Shown here one piece after another: positions 14,757-22,402 of a DNA stretch of 34,065 bases. The DNA is from an uncultured Lachnospiraceae bacterium (lineage in GTDB: Bacteria > Bacillota > Clostridia > Lachnospirales > Lachnospiraceae): NCBI GenBank assembly GCA_902801515.1, contig CADCII010000044.1, positions 1 through 34,065 on the forward strand, given 5' to 3'. Below the pieces are notes generated by a model. It was given only the letters and a program-made list of their open reading frames with translations. It ran no database searches and was not told the origin of the DNA. The first letter of the stretch is position 1, and each line of letters starts with the position of its first letter. Position numbers and translations under genes: made by a program.

Positions 14757-14793
14757 AATAGCAGCCCGGGTCATTCCCGGGCTGTTATTATAT
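14757..14793 (+). terminator. Intrinsic terminator after cysK
   Basis: AATAGCAGCCCGGG and CCCGGGCTGTTATT form a 14-bp stem (one G-U pair) around TCATT, followed by an AT-rich tail. It lies just before the convergent esterase gene ending at 14804. Confidence 0.85.
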
Positions 14794-14803
14794 TCTGAAT
14801 TTT

Positions 14804-15712
14804 CTATTCTTTATCCTCTATTCCTAATCGGTTCAGCAGCTCATCAACTCCATCCTGAGACAGTACCCCGCGCTTCAGATCCGCCGGGAACAGTCCGGCT
14901 TCATCTGCCTCATAATCTTCAAGCCATTCCCCTGACGTATAATACTGCTCAAGTCTTGCTGCCTTGTCCCGCAGTTTATCCGACAAAGAAGATCCTCTCT
15001 GTACCGCTGCAGTTAATTCATCATAAATCTGCTCATAGAAAACGACACGATCAAGCATGCATCTTCTATCATCCGAAACAGATCCGTTCTGAAGCACCCA
15101 GGCAAACGCCTTCGCTGTCCTTCTGTCCGGCTCTTTGAAATGATTCCCCTTATTCCATTCGAGCACACAGTTTACGCCGGAGTCTTTCAGCAGATCGTAA
15201 GTATCCCGGATCCTGTTCCCAACCTCGGACATGACCGGATTCCTGGTCCTCTCTTCCCTGTCTCCGAGGCTGAGGTAGACAGCGGCTGCATGGAGGTTAT
15301 TTTCTTTCATATGCTCTGTGAACCCCGGGAACCAGACAGAGGGAGACGCCGCTGCCACGCCGGTGAAAATGTCTGTATGACAGGCGCTCCACAGAGCAAA
15401 TAAACCTGCCAGAGAATAGCCGCCGATAAAGTACTGATTCTCTCGGTCAGCAGGTTCAAGTTCCTCAAGCACAGCCTTCAGTGTTTCCTGCGCTTTTCCG
15501 CCGAAGTCTTCATTTCCAAAAACAGCCGGAGCTTTCCAGGGCGACAGATCCCGGTTCCAGTCATCCACCTTCAGGGCAATCAGAAAGAAGTCCGGTCCTG
15601 CAAACTCCCGGATCAATGATACTTCGCTCTCGATCACTGACAGATCGTGATCATCAACCATCTGCACCAGAATATTGGATGCGGCCGGATCACCGAATGT
15701 ATATCTTTTCAT
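14804..15712 (-). CDS. Putative esterase, alpha/beta hydrolase fold
   Basis: The 302-residue soluble protein has a nucleophile elbow GYSLAGLFALWSA (Ser in GxSxxG) and a late His in WNKGNHFKEPDRR, consistent with a Fes/EstD-like putative esterase; the acid is probably in the strand VYLSLGDREER. The last 90 residues form a helical C-terminal extension with no motif I recognise. The start MKRYTFGDPAASNILVQMV fits relatives even though no good Shine-Dalgarno is visible. It is last on the minus-strand run from the Y-family polymerase, 60 bases after the flavodoxin gene; the gap contains three 18-bp repeats. The substrate is unknown. Confidence 0.8.
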   Translation of the reverse strand: MKRYTFGDPAASNILVQMVDDHDLSVIESEVSLIREFAGPDFFLIALKVDDWNRDLSPWKAPAVFGNEDFGGKAQETLKAVLEELEPADRENQYFIGGYSLAGLFALWSACHTDIFTGVAAASPSVWFPGFTEHMKENNLHAAAVYLSLGDREERTRNPVMSEVGNRIRDTYDLLKDSGVNCVLEWNKGNHFKEPDRRTAKAFAWVLQNGSVSDDRRCMLDRVVFYEQIYDELTAAVQRGSSLSDKLRDKAARLEQYYTSGEWLEDYEADEAGLFPADLKRGVLSQDGVDELLNRLGIEDKE

Positions 15713-15728
15713 CGCTATCTAATGTCAC

Positions 15729-15782
15729 ACTTGTTGTCATCTATTGACTTGTTGTCACTTGCTAACTTGATGTCATTTACTA
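15729..15782. repeat. Three tandem 18-bp repeats
   Basis: Units start at 15729, 15747 and 15765 and share ACTTGwTGTCA followed by a variable 7-base tail. The array covers the stop codon of the flavodoxin gene and most of the gap to the esterase gene. It resembles a small polymerase-slippage array; its function, if any, is unknown. Confidence 0.75.
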
Positions 15783-16186
15783 ACGATCGATTTTGCAAAG
15801 TTTGCTGCTGCCGCGATATCGCCCGCATCTGGTTTGCCTTTATGGATCCCTTTGAATTCTCCCTTGCAGTGGAACTCACGCTCATCCATCTTGATACCGA
15901 CTTTATCCGCTTCCGCTTTTACTTTCTTCCAGGTAGAATTCAGCATGCACGCAGAACCGAAATTAACGATGCGGCCAACCTTGTTCTTGTCCAGTGAACG
16001 GACAAAATCCCTGACTTCAGGATCGATACTGAATGCATAGTAGGAGTTTCCGAGAAACAGGATGTCTACCGGTTCGCTGACAGGCGTGCTGATGGGAAGA
16101 GCCTCCACACCGACTGCGTTGGCAACGGCTTCTGCGAGGCGTTTCGTGTTTCCTGTCTTTGTATAGTACCTGACTGCAATATTCAT
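15773..16186 (-). CDS. Flavodoxin-family protein
   Basis: The 137-residue product starts MNIAVRYYTKTGNTKRLAEA; the TKTGNTK loop binds the FMN phosphate. LGNSYYAFSIDPEVRDFV contains the second flavin loop, and the central strand is VNFGSACM. It resembles short flavodoxin-like proteins that act as electron carriers or in menaquinone/protoporphyrinogen chemistry; the partner is unknown. The ATG at 16186 has AGGTGAG 7 bases upstream; an in-frame GTG at 16198 overlaps that site and is rejected. The last codons lie inside the first unit of an 18-bp repeat array. Confidence 0.87.
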   Translation of the reverse strand: MNIAVRYYTKTGNTKRLAEAVANAVGVEALPISTPVSEPVDILFLGNSYYAFSIDPEVRDFVRSLDKNKVGRIVNFGSACMLNSTWKKVKAEADKVGIKMDEREFHCKGEFKGIHKGKPDAGDIAAAANFAKSIVSK

Positions 16187-16221
16187 CTTAAAACTCACCT
16201 TTCTTTTTTATACTTCGGCTG

Positions 16222-16962
16222 TCACAGCGCTTCGCTCAGGGAATTCGGGATCCCCCGGGGTCCACGAACAGCATAGATTCCATATTCTTCTTTCAATACG
16301 TCAAATGTGAATTTATCCGGAGCATACCGTTTCTGAAGTTTTATCTTCATCAGCGCCGTGATCGTCAGGTTCCGGTCCTGGTACTGGTACGGAATGTGTG
16401 TCTCGATAACTTTGCACTTATACATGATCGCCGAAACGGGCGCTCCCACGTACAGGAATACCGTATCACCCTTCTTGATTCCGGCGCCCTGCTTCCAGTC
16501 GATGATATCCTTATCATCAAAAGCATGGATGATGTCATAATACTTCGGGTTGGAAGGAATGATCCACTCTTTTGGAGGCCGGATCTTTTCCTTCTTTTTT
16601 GCCGACGCGGTCGCCATGAAGCTCATATCGATCAACTGGAATACATTATCCTCCGGCACTGTACCGTCCAGGAGAACCGTGATCCAGTGCATCTTATTCA
16701 TGTGGTAAGCCGGCATAATGCCGCTCTCACGGATGAGCATATCCCGGAAGAACATATCGTCAATCTTCAGATTGATCACATCTGTCCATTCATCACCGTC
16801 AAGTCCCAGTTTATCTCTTTGCACCGACATTACAAGTGCGAACCACTTTTTATTGTCAGCGTGCCGGAAGACCGCATTATCATCATACCTGCGCCAGGGA
16901 TATTCCGGCAGTGTTTTGTATTTCTTTTTTATATAAGTGAATACCGTATCTCGATCCATCAT
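16222..16962 (-). CDS. MmcQ/YjbR-like N-terminus fused to an EVE-like domain
   Basis: The product is about 246 residues. Residues 1-115 look like the MmcQ/YjbR fold (YPWRRYDDNAVFRHADNKKW ... KWFALVMSV ... VINLKID ... GIMPAYHMNKMHWITVLLDG). After a basic linker (AKKKEKIRPPKEW) the C-terminal half resembles an EVE/PUA-type domain: WIIPSNPKYYDII, IDWKQG, GDTVFLYVGAPVSAIMY. EVE domains bind modified bases in nucleic acid. The combination downstream of a Y-family polymerase fits a nucleic-acid or repair role, which is inference. Two ATGs (16962 and 16959) follow GAGGTGGG; either may be used. It lies 20 bases after the preceding gene, so cotranscription is likely. Confidence 0.8.
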   Translation of the reverse strand: MMDRDTVFTYIKKKYKTLPEYPWRRYDDNAVFRHADNKKWFALVMSVQRDKLGLDGDEWTDVINLKIDDMFFRDMLIRESGIMPAYHMNKMHWITVLLDGTVPEDNVFQLIDMSFMATASAKKKEKIRPPKEWIIPSNPKYYDIIHAFDDKDIIDWKQGAGIKKGDTVFLYVGAPVSAIMYKCKVIETHIPYQYQDRNLTITALMKIKLQKRYAPDKFTFDVLKEEYGIYAVRGPRGIPNSLSEAL

Positions 16963-16982
16963 CCCACCTCTCATATTCCGGT

Positions 16983-17387
16983 TCACCCTGCATCAACTAT
17001 ATTCTCTGTCCGTATCCTGCTGCCGTCCTCCAGGATGATCTCACCAAATTCGATCTTCCGGATCTTTCCCACCGTTTCCATATAGGAACCGCCGGCCTTC
17101 CTGTCATCCGGGACAAAATGAACGATTCTTATCTCCCGGCCGGAGGCTGACGCTTCATATATCCGACGGTTCAGCTCGTTTACAGCATCTTCTGTCAGGT
17201 CCACTCGATCGTCCGTTAGCCTTGCTGTTTCAGCAACAGCATCATCATATCCGGTCAGGGCGGCAAACGGTGCGAACTGTGCTGCGCGCTTGATCATCGG
17301 CATCGGTATATGCGTGGAGGATACATGATGCGGAAGTCCCACGATGTCCTCATAAGGCCATTCGCCTTTATTCGTATCTTTCTTCAA
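16983..17387 (-). CDS. YolD-like protein accompanying the Y-family polymerase
   Basis: The 134-residue product contains YEDIVGLPHHVSSTHIPM, then RAAQFAPFAALTGYDDAV, a block I associate with small proteins encoded next to UmuC-like polymerases in Clostridia (YolD-like). The second half has REIRIVHFVPDDRKAGGSY and ends in a short beta region. The likely start is TTG at 17387, overlapping the TGA of the polymerase's original reading frame, a sign of translational coupling. Such proteins may modulate polymerase action, but the mechanism is unknown. Because the polymerase tail is frameshifted, coupling may be disturbed in this strain. Confidence 0.75.
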   Translation of the reverse strand: MKKDTNKGEWPYEDIVGLPHHVSSTHIPMPMIKRAAQFAPFAALTGYDDAVAETARLTDDRVDLTEDAVNELNRRIYEASASGREIRIVHFVPDDRKAGGSYMETVGKIRKIEFGEIILEDGSRIRTENIVDAG

Positions 17388-17518
17388 GCTTTATGACCTC
17401 CCACCTGCCGGTTCCGGTCCCGTCCGGTCGCGCCTTCTTCAAAGTTCACGCCCTTTAATATAGCATTCTTTCCATATCTGTTTTTGATCTTCAGCATGGC
17501 TTCCTGCATCGAACGCTC
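17384..17518 (-). pseudogene. Displaced C-terminal tail of the Y-family polymerase
   Basis: In a different frame from the polymerase body, 44 codons read ERSMQEAMLKIKNRYGKN, then AILKGVNFEEGATGRDRNRQ and VGGHKA before TGA. This is the expected end of Clostridia UmuC-like polymerases. A one-base deletion near 17516-17524 (in GCCCGGGAGAG) would explain the shift. The tail's stop overlaps the start of the next gene, so the original reading frame must have run to here. Confidence 0.8.
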
Positions 17519-18822
17519 TCCCGGGCGGCATAGTCGGTAAAGAGATCCAGCTGTTCGTATCGTTCCGGAACCTTATCTTCCGGCAGGACATGGTTTACTC
17601 CGATCGTAATCCTGCGTACCAGCAGATTCCTGTCCACCGTACGGTCATAGATTCTCAGTGCGGCGTCTACGATCAGTCTCCCGGAAGAAGTGAAACGGTC
17701 CAGGTTTTCCGTTCCATGCGCATGCTTCGGGACTTTATTTCCATAGTAGCCAACCGCCACTTCTCCTTTATAGCCGGCTTTCTGCCTGTCCAGATTCTCG
17801 TAATTCACTGTCAATACGATCTGGTCCGTGACCATCCGCTTTTCCACCAGGTCCAGGGCAGCTGTGTCAGCCATCTCATGGACAATGACCCGTGCCTTAT
17901 CAAATGAATATGGCTCCATCAGTACCTGACCGGAAGAGAAGCTGCGGTCCTCCGGTTCATATGCTTTCACCAGATCAATTGTACACGGCTCCCATCCCCA
18001 GGCATGATCGATCAGGAGTTCAGCATTGACACCGAACATATGATACAGGATCTCCTCATTGGCTATACTGCACCTTGCTATATCACCCATGGTTGAGAGT
18101 CCTGCTGCTTCCAGTTTCTTCGCGTATCCTCTTCCCACTCGCCAGAAATCCGTGAGAGGGGTATGATCCCACAGCTGTCTGCGGTAGCTCATTTCATCCA
18201 GTTCGGCGATCCGCACACCGTCCTTATCCGGAGCAGCTTTCTTAGCCATGATGTCCATCGCGATCTTGGCAAGGTACAGATTCGTCCCGATACCGGCAGT
18301 TGCGGTAATACCCGTCTCCTTCAGAACCTCCCGCATCATCTTCATAGCCAGCTCGTGCGCAGACATATTGTATGTCTTCAGATAATCCGTCGCGTCAATA
18401 AAAACTTCGTCGATGGAATAGACATGGATGTCTTCCGGGGCGATGTAGCGTAGATAGATCTGGTAGATCCGCGTACTGTATTCCATGTACAGTGACATGC
18501 GGGGAGTTGCTGCGATATAACTGAGTTTCAGAGACGGATCCGCATTCAGCTCTGTGATATTGTAAGATACCCCGGTGAACTCTCCTGCTCTTCGAAGCCG
18601 CATGCGGTTGACTTCAGCCACTTTCTGGACAACCTCAAACAGACGTGCCCTCCCGGGTATACCGAAAGATTTCAGAGAAGGAGATACGGCAAGGCAGATC
18701 GTCTTCTCCGTCCTGGATACGTCTGCCACAACAAGATTCGTGGTCAACGGATCCAGACCACGCTCTCCGGCTTCCACCGACGCATAGAATGACTTCAGAT
18801 CGATCGCGATAAACTGCCGCAT
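17491..18822 (-). CDS. Y-family DNA polymerase (UmuC/DinB-like), C-terminus frameshifted
   Basis: The 443-residue translesion polymerase has the first catalytic Asp in FIAIDLKSFYASVE (residue 8) and the Asp-Glu pair in YSIDEVFID (138-139). A helix-hairpin-helix region follows (FWRVGRGYAKKLEAAGLSTMG), then the little-finger domain. The sliding-clamp binding motif QLDLF is near the end. After it the frame reads YAARESVRCRKPC and stops, while the conserved tail continues in another frame (17384-17518). The catalytic core and clamp motif are intact, so the enzyme may still work. Start 18822 is favoured by GGAGG 9 bases upstream; ATG 18828 is too close. No clear LexA box is seen upstream. Confidence 0.92.
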   Translation of the reverse strand: MRQFIAIDLKSFYASVEAGERGLDPLTTNLVVADVSRTEKTICLAVSPSLKSFGIPGRARLFEVVQKVAEVNRMRLRRAGEFTGVSYNITELNADPSLKLSYIAATPRMSLYMEYSTRIYQIYLRYIAPEDIHVYSIDEVFIDATDYLKTYNMSAHELAMKMMREVLKETGITATAGIGTNLYLAKIAMDIMAKKAAPDKDGVRIAELDEMSYRRQLWDHTPLTDFWRVGRGYAKKLEAAGLSTMGDIARCSIANEEILYHMFGVNAELLIDHAWGWEPCTIDLVKAYEPEDRSFSSGQVLMEPYSFDKARVIVHEMADTAALDLVEKRMVTDQIVLTVNYENLDRQKAGYKGEVAVGYYGNKVPKHAHGTENLDRFTSSGRLIVDAALRIYDRTVDRNLLVRRITIGVNHVLPEDKVPERYEQLDLFTDYAARESVRCRKPC

Positions 18823-18918
18823 CCGCATGTGCCTCCGCTAAATGAACGACTTCCTTCTCCAGAATAATCCATCTGCCCGGACTTCGCAATTTAATTCCGC
18901 CGCAGCAAAGAATAATGC

Positions 18919-18951
18919 AAAAGATCCCGCGCTTTTATCAAGCGCGGGATC
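18919..18951 (-). terminator. Intrinsic terminator after the secreted SH3 gene
   Basis: Minus strand: GATCCCGCGCTT and AAGCGCGGGATC form a perfect 12-bp stem around GATAA or TGATAA, followed by TTTT. It lies just downstream of the SH3 protein stop codon and upstream of the polymerase operon. Confidence 0.88.
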
Positions 18952-18971
18952 TGTAATCCTTCGTTTTTCTA

Positions 18972-20060
18972 TTAGTAAACGGTCAGGTGCTTATTTCCTT
19001 CATTGACCTGGAAGTCAGTATCAGAATGCCTGATATAGGCGGTTCCTTCACTGTCATACCAGTATCCGTCCGTTGATTCATAGAGTGTCACAGCCGTTCC
19101 GTTTTCATCATAAGCCGTTACTACGCCGGGGTCCTGAGAAGATCCGCCTGAAGCGGGATTGAAGGTGAATACCCTCTTCGTTCCTTCATAAACCTGGAAT
19201 TCAGTTTCTGAAAGTCTGGTGTATGCCGTGCCTGCTTTGTCACGCCACAGACCATCCGTGCACTCATAAAGTGTCGATGACTCTCCGTTTTCATCGTAGA
19301 CCGTCTTCACATTTCCGGTGTAACTGGGTCCTACAGGATCCTTCTTCTCAGGCTCAGTGTCTGAAAGGAAATTAGCCGAAACATATCCGGTGCCGTTTCC
19401 GTAAGAAACCTGATACCAGCCGTAATCCGCTCCATTTCTCTGCACAACGCCGGTCACATGGACTGACTCTCCATATCCGAGAGTACCGAGGATCTGGTCA
19501 TCTGTGGAATAGCCTGCCCGGACATTAAGTCCGCTGGCAGTGACATACATTGTCTTATCCGTCGGAACTACCGAGAACTCGCTGGTGGATGCCTGATCTT
19601 CCTTGCTGACAGCAAGTTTCGTATCATATTTAAGCACTTTGGCTGACATGATAATATTGGCTACTTCGCCAATCTTATCAGAGTCCACAACACCACCCGT
19701 GATAACAAAGACCTCATTCTGTGTAGAAGCAACTGCCTGGTAGACTCTTACATAGTGATCATCTGCCACAGCCATTTCCGGAAGTTTCTCACCGTTGGAA
19801 TAATGTTCGATCGTGACGATATCATCACCGTCGCTGAGAACGACCCATTTAGACGGATCTTCCACTTCTTTCCATGTATCGTTCGGCAATACTACGGAAA
19901 GCACACCATCCGATGTTGTAAATGTACTCGATGTATCCGTTGTTTCTGCTGCTGCTGTTGTTTCCAGTGTTTCCTGAGTTTCCTGTGTTTCCGCTACAGC
20001 CGGTACTGACATGGAGGCTGCAAGCGCCAGCGCTAAAGCTGCGATAACTGTTTTTTTCAT
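18972..20060 (-). CDS. Secreted SH3-domain protein with two C-terminal repeats
   Basis: The 362-residue product has a signal peptide (MKKTVIAALALALAASMSVPAVA), then a Thr/Glu-rich segment (TQETQETLETTAAAETT). A globular region follows (SDGVLSVVLPNDTWKEV ... VITGGVVDSDKIGE), then one bacterial SH3b domain (VTASGLNVRAGYSTDD ... WYQVSYGNGTGYVSANFL). Two homologous 50-residue repeats close the protein, each with YDENG, LYE(C/S)TDG, W, GTAY and DFQV/EFQV. SH3b domains usually bind cell-wall peptides. No catalytic domain is seen, so it is probably an envelope-associated adaptor or sensor. The start at 20060 is chosen for the signal peptide; GGAG lies 5 bases upstream. It is probably monocistronic, ending at the terminator at 18919. 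Confidence 0.87.
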   Translation of the reverse strand: MKKTVIAALALALAASMSVPAVAETQETQETLETTAAAETTDTSSTFTTSDGVLSVVLPNDTWKEVEDPSKWVVLSDGDDIVTIEHYSNGEKLPEMAVADDHYVRVYQAVASTQNEVFVITGGVVDSDKIGEVANIIMSAKVLKYDTKLAVSKEDQASTSEFSVVPTDKTMYVTASGLNVRAGYSTDDQILGTLGYGESVHVTGVVQRNGADYGWYQVSYGNGTGYVSANFLSDTEPEKKDPVGPSYTGNVKTVYDENGESSTLYECTDGLWRDKAGTAYTRLSETEFQVYEGTKRVFTFNPASGGSSQDPGVVTAYDENGTAVTLYESTDGYWYDSEGTAYIRHSDTDFQVNEGNKHLTVY

Positions 20061-20125
20061 TTTTCTCCATTTCCTTTCTGTATATAGATATGAAGAGTCA
20101 GAAGGATTCACAAAGTTTCCTTTTC

Positions 20126-20218
20126 TTACAGCGCTTTTGCAAAATCTCTGACTTCATTCAGTTTCGCTTCTGAACCGTTCTCTTCGCCATTGGAGGTGAT
20201 CACGCCTGCAGCCTCATT
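20126..20218 (-). pseudogene. Short 3' gene remnant
   Basis: Between the AraC gene and the SH3 gene one frame reads NEAAGVITSNGEENGSEAK and LNEVRDFAKAL before a TAA, with the codon use and helical character of a real protein end (flavodoxin-like proteins end this way). There is no start codon or upstream body, because the AraC gene ends 23 bases away. It is likely the leftover of a deleted gene. The match to a flavodoxin-type end is only an impression. Confidence 0.4.
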
Positions 20219-20241
20219 AATTGATCAGTCCCGCCGGGGGC

Positions 20242-21093
20242 TCAGACCATCTTCCGAATCTCCCGCGGTGAAAATCCATACATCTCCCGGAATACTTTCC
20301 CGAAGGTTTTGTAGTTCGCAATCCCGTTCATTTCCAGCAATTCCATGACCGGCGTATCCGTGGTCACCAGATCATGATGAAAATGAGCGATCCTGACCCT
20401 GGTCAGATGCTGGTAAAAGCTCATCCCGACCATCCTGCGAAACAGTCTGCTGAAGTACTCCCTTGAAAGAGAAAAATGATCCGCGATCCGTCCCAGCGGC
20501 ATTTCTTCCCGGTAATGCGTATCGATGTAATCCAGGATCTCCTGGATCCTCTGGCTGCTCTCAGTAGTCCGTTCGTCCCTCTCTTCATACAGGGGATAAG
20601 TGAAATGCTGTACCAGAAGAAAGAGAATATCAAGCACGACGGACTCTGTCTTGAGCCGGAATCCATCCGGCTGCTCCACATACAGAAGCGTGAGTCCTTT
20701 GAACAGTTCACAAATGGCAAGGTACGGTTCCAGCTGTTCCCGTTCCAGGTCCTCGCGCCTGCAGTGAGTGGCCCATCCGGTCTGCCCTTCCTTCATTACA
20801 AGCGCAGCCTTGGCCGCAAGGAATTCTCCGTCCACACGAATGCGGACTTCCATGAACTGCTCGCTGCAGCTGAGTTCATAGACATGCCCGCTCCCGATCA
20901 CGATAAACTCCCCGTGGACCAGATTCAGGGAGCGGCCGTCCAGGAGAATCGACGCATTTCCATTCAGAAGAAACACGATCTCAAGCCCCTTAACATAATG
21001 AGCAGTATGGTACTGTCCGTAATCTGTGATAAAGTCCACACTGACCTGCGCATCCTGCGCTTCATAATGTCTCTCACTTCTTCCGCCTGGCAT
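20242..21093 (-). CDS. AraC-family transcriptional regulator with cupin sensor
   Basis: The 283-residue product has an N-terminal cupin-like ligand-binding half (YVKGLEIVFLLNGNASILLD ... GEFIVIGSGHVYEL). The C-terminal double helix-turn-helix consists of MPLGRIADHFSLSREYFSRLF and then VMELLEMNGIANYKTFGKVF, followed by REMYGFSPREIR. Regulators of this layout mostly sense sugars or other small molecules and act on nearby genes; the target here is unclear, with the orphan 65-codon gene diverging from it. ATG 21093 is chosen because AGGAG lies 8 bases upstream; the frame is open to a GTG at 21120 without a site. Its promoter is at 21263-21290. Confidence 0.9.
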   Translation of the reverse strand: MPGGRSERHYEAQDAQVSVDFITDYGQYHTAHYVKGLEIVFLLNGNASILLDGRSLNLVHGEFIVIGSGHVYELSCSEQFMEVRIRVDGEFLAAKAALVMKEGQTGWATHCRREDLEREQLEPYLAICELFKGLTLLYVEQPDGFRLKTESVVLDILFLLVQHFTYPLYEERDERTTESSQRIQEILDYIDTHYREEMPLGRIADHFSLSREYFSRLFRRMVGMSFYQHLTRVRIAHFHHDLVTTDTPVMELLEMNGIANYKTFGKVFREMYGFSPREIRKMV

Positions 21094-21262
21094 ATCATCT
21101 TCTCCTGGTAGCTGCAGCACTCCACTTCTCTTCCTGGTGCACAGCTAATTTCATATCTAACGTACAACACAATGCTGTTAACGTATCCGTATATCTAGCA
21201 CGCAAAAATATCAACGTTTACACATTATGTTCATTTTTTCTGCATCATTTCTTAATATTTAC

Positions 21263-21290
21263 AGTATATCTGCCCAGCACAAAAAGTCAA
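21263..21290 (-). promoter_or_regulatory. Promoter of the AraC-family gene
   Basis: Minus strand: TTGACT, 16-base spacer, TATACT. The transcript would start near 21256, giving an untranslated leader of about 160 bases before the chosen ATG. Confidence 0.7.
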
Positions 21291-21343
21291 TAATTACCTA
21301 ATTTCAGTCAAATACTCCCCTTATTTTCCACCCCCGGAGCGGT

Positions 21344-21349
21344 TATAAT
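21344..21349 (+). promoter_or_regulatory. Possible -10 box of the 65-codon gene
   Basis: TATAAT lies 82 bases before the ATG of the small gene. The -35 region (TTATTT at 17 bases) is poor, so activation by a regulator such as the divergent AraC protein is possible. Confidence 0.4.
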
Positions 21350-21431
21350 CAGTATCGTAACAGGGAAACAAAATAAACACAGCAAAGTAATAAAAACAAG
21401 ACAAAAAGCAGAATAAAGGAGGTGCTGATTT

Positions 21432-21629
21432 ATGTCATATGTATACGCAATGAAGGGATATAGAGACGCACGGAATTTTAATAATAAGAAGTCTTCCAGT
21501 ATTATGGAAGCGGTCAGAACCGTCAAGAGCTGGTTCGATCTTCCGGTGTTCAACGATCTCTACGAAGCTCAGAGAAGATGTGTGAGTGCTTCTGAAATGA
21601 ATAGTGTGTTTGAAAAATGGGGCAGGTAA
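21432..21629 (+). CDS. Orphan 65-residue small protein
   Basis: The product starts MSYVYAMKGYRDARNFNNKK and ends SASEMNSVFEKWGR; it is basic, soluble and probably helical, with a single Cys. I do not recognise the family. Coding is supported by a near-perfect Shine-Dalgarno (AAGGAGGTG, 7 bases from the ATG) and by a perfect 13-bp terminator beginning inside the last codons. It stands alone between divergent AraC and convergent hydrolase genes. The signals of a strongly expressed, compact transcript suggest a real small protein or a dual-function RNA. Confidence 0.7.
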   Translation: MSYVYAMKGYRDARNFNNKKSSSIMEAVRTVKSWFDLPVFNDLYEAQRRCVSASEMNSVFEKWGR

Positions 21630-21642
21630 CTGCCCCATTTTT
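21613..21642 (+). terminator. Bidirectional intrinsic terminator
   Basis: AAAAATGGGGCAG and CTGCCCCATTTTT form a perfect 13-bp inverted repeat with loop GTAA. Ts end it on one strand and, by symmetry, on the other, so it serves both the small gene and the hydrolase gene ending at 21646. Confidence 0.93.
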
Positions 21643-21645
21643 CTG

Positions 21646-22380
21646 TCATCCACAGAAGAATTCTTCCATCGTATCCATCCAGCCTTCCGCCGAAGTTCCG
21701 ATTCCCAGGCTGCACCCGTGTTCTCCCTGCGGAAAGATCACGCACTTATGAGAAACGCCGTTTCTCTCCAGCGCCTCATCCATGCATTCTGTGTTCCGTG
21801 GAGGAACAAGAGAATCATCCGCACAGGTCCACAGAAATGTCTTCGGATATTCCGGGGTAACCCGGGTCTCGATCGAGAGTGCCTCCCTCAGGGATTCATT
21901 TCCTCCCGCCAGGCACTGGAAGCTCGGTTCATGATGCGGCTCTATGAAACTTATGACAGGATAGCACAGGCATACCTTATCCGGCTTCCCGGAGATTCCT
22001 CTGCAAAGATCTGCATACTCCGGGCGATACGTCTTCAGCTCTTTATCCAGTACAGCCTCCAGTTCTCCTTCCAACGCAGCCGTGGATGCACACAGGTGTC
22101 CGCCTGCGGAATATCCCAGAATGGTAAGATCATCCGGATCGATCTGGTATTCCGCAGCTTTTGCTCTCAGAAACCGGATCGCCAGCAGCAGGTCCAGCTG
22201 CGGAGCAGGATAACGGTTCGGGCTTACTCTGTAACTTAAAATAAATGTGCGATACCCATACTTCTGAAGTGCCTGGGCGGTCCTCACGCCTTCCATATCA
22301 AAAGACAGATCCTGATATCCTCCACCCGGACAGATCACTACAGCCGGACATATTCCTTCCAGATGATCTTTCATATGCAT
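21646..22380 (-). CDS. Alpha/beta hydrolase (carbohydrate-esterase-like), 5' end frameshifted
   Basis: The 244 residues from ATG 22380 hold an alpha/beta hydrolase of the BD-FAE/acetyl-esterase type: CPGGGYQDLSF oxyanion loop, GYSAGGHL nucleophile elbow, an Asp in CADDSLVPP and a His in GEHGCSLG. Relatives carry additional N-terminal sequence. In this frame, 31 further codons upstream of the ATG, back to a TGA at 22474-22476, read FPLGGRYWDLIPLW and SEKLTIETEDRNSVFL, which looks like real protein without a start codon. The missing beginning seems to lie in the overlapping response-regulator frame (from about 22633). The intact gene was probably longer; the shortened form lacks the N-terminus but keeps the catalytic triad. 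Confidence 0.75.
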   Translation of the reverse strand: MHMKDHLEGICPAVVICPGGGYQDLSFDMEGVRTAQALQKYGYRTFILSYRVSPNRYPAPQLDLLLAIRFLRAKAAEYQIDPDDLTILGYSAGGHLCASTAALEGELEAVLDKELKTYRPEYADLCRGISGKPDKVCLCYPVISFIEPHHEPSFQCLAGGNESLREALSIETRVTPEYPKTFLWTCADDSLVPPRNTECMDEALERNGVSHKCVIFPQGEHGCSLGIGTSAEGWMDTMEEFFCG

Positions 22381-22402
22381 CAGAAAAACGGAATTGCGGT
22401 CT

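Noticed and set aside
18823-18918. LexA box upstream of the Y-family polymerase
   Set aside because: No GAAC-N4-GTTC-like dyad is present; GAACGACTTCC does not have the right symmetry.
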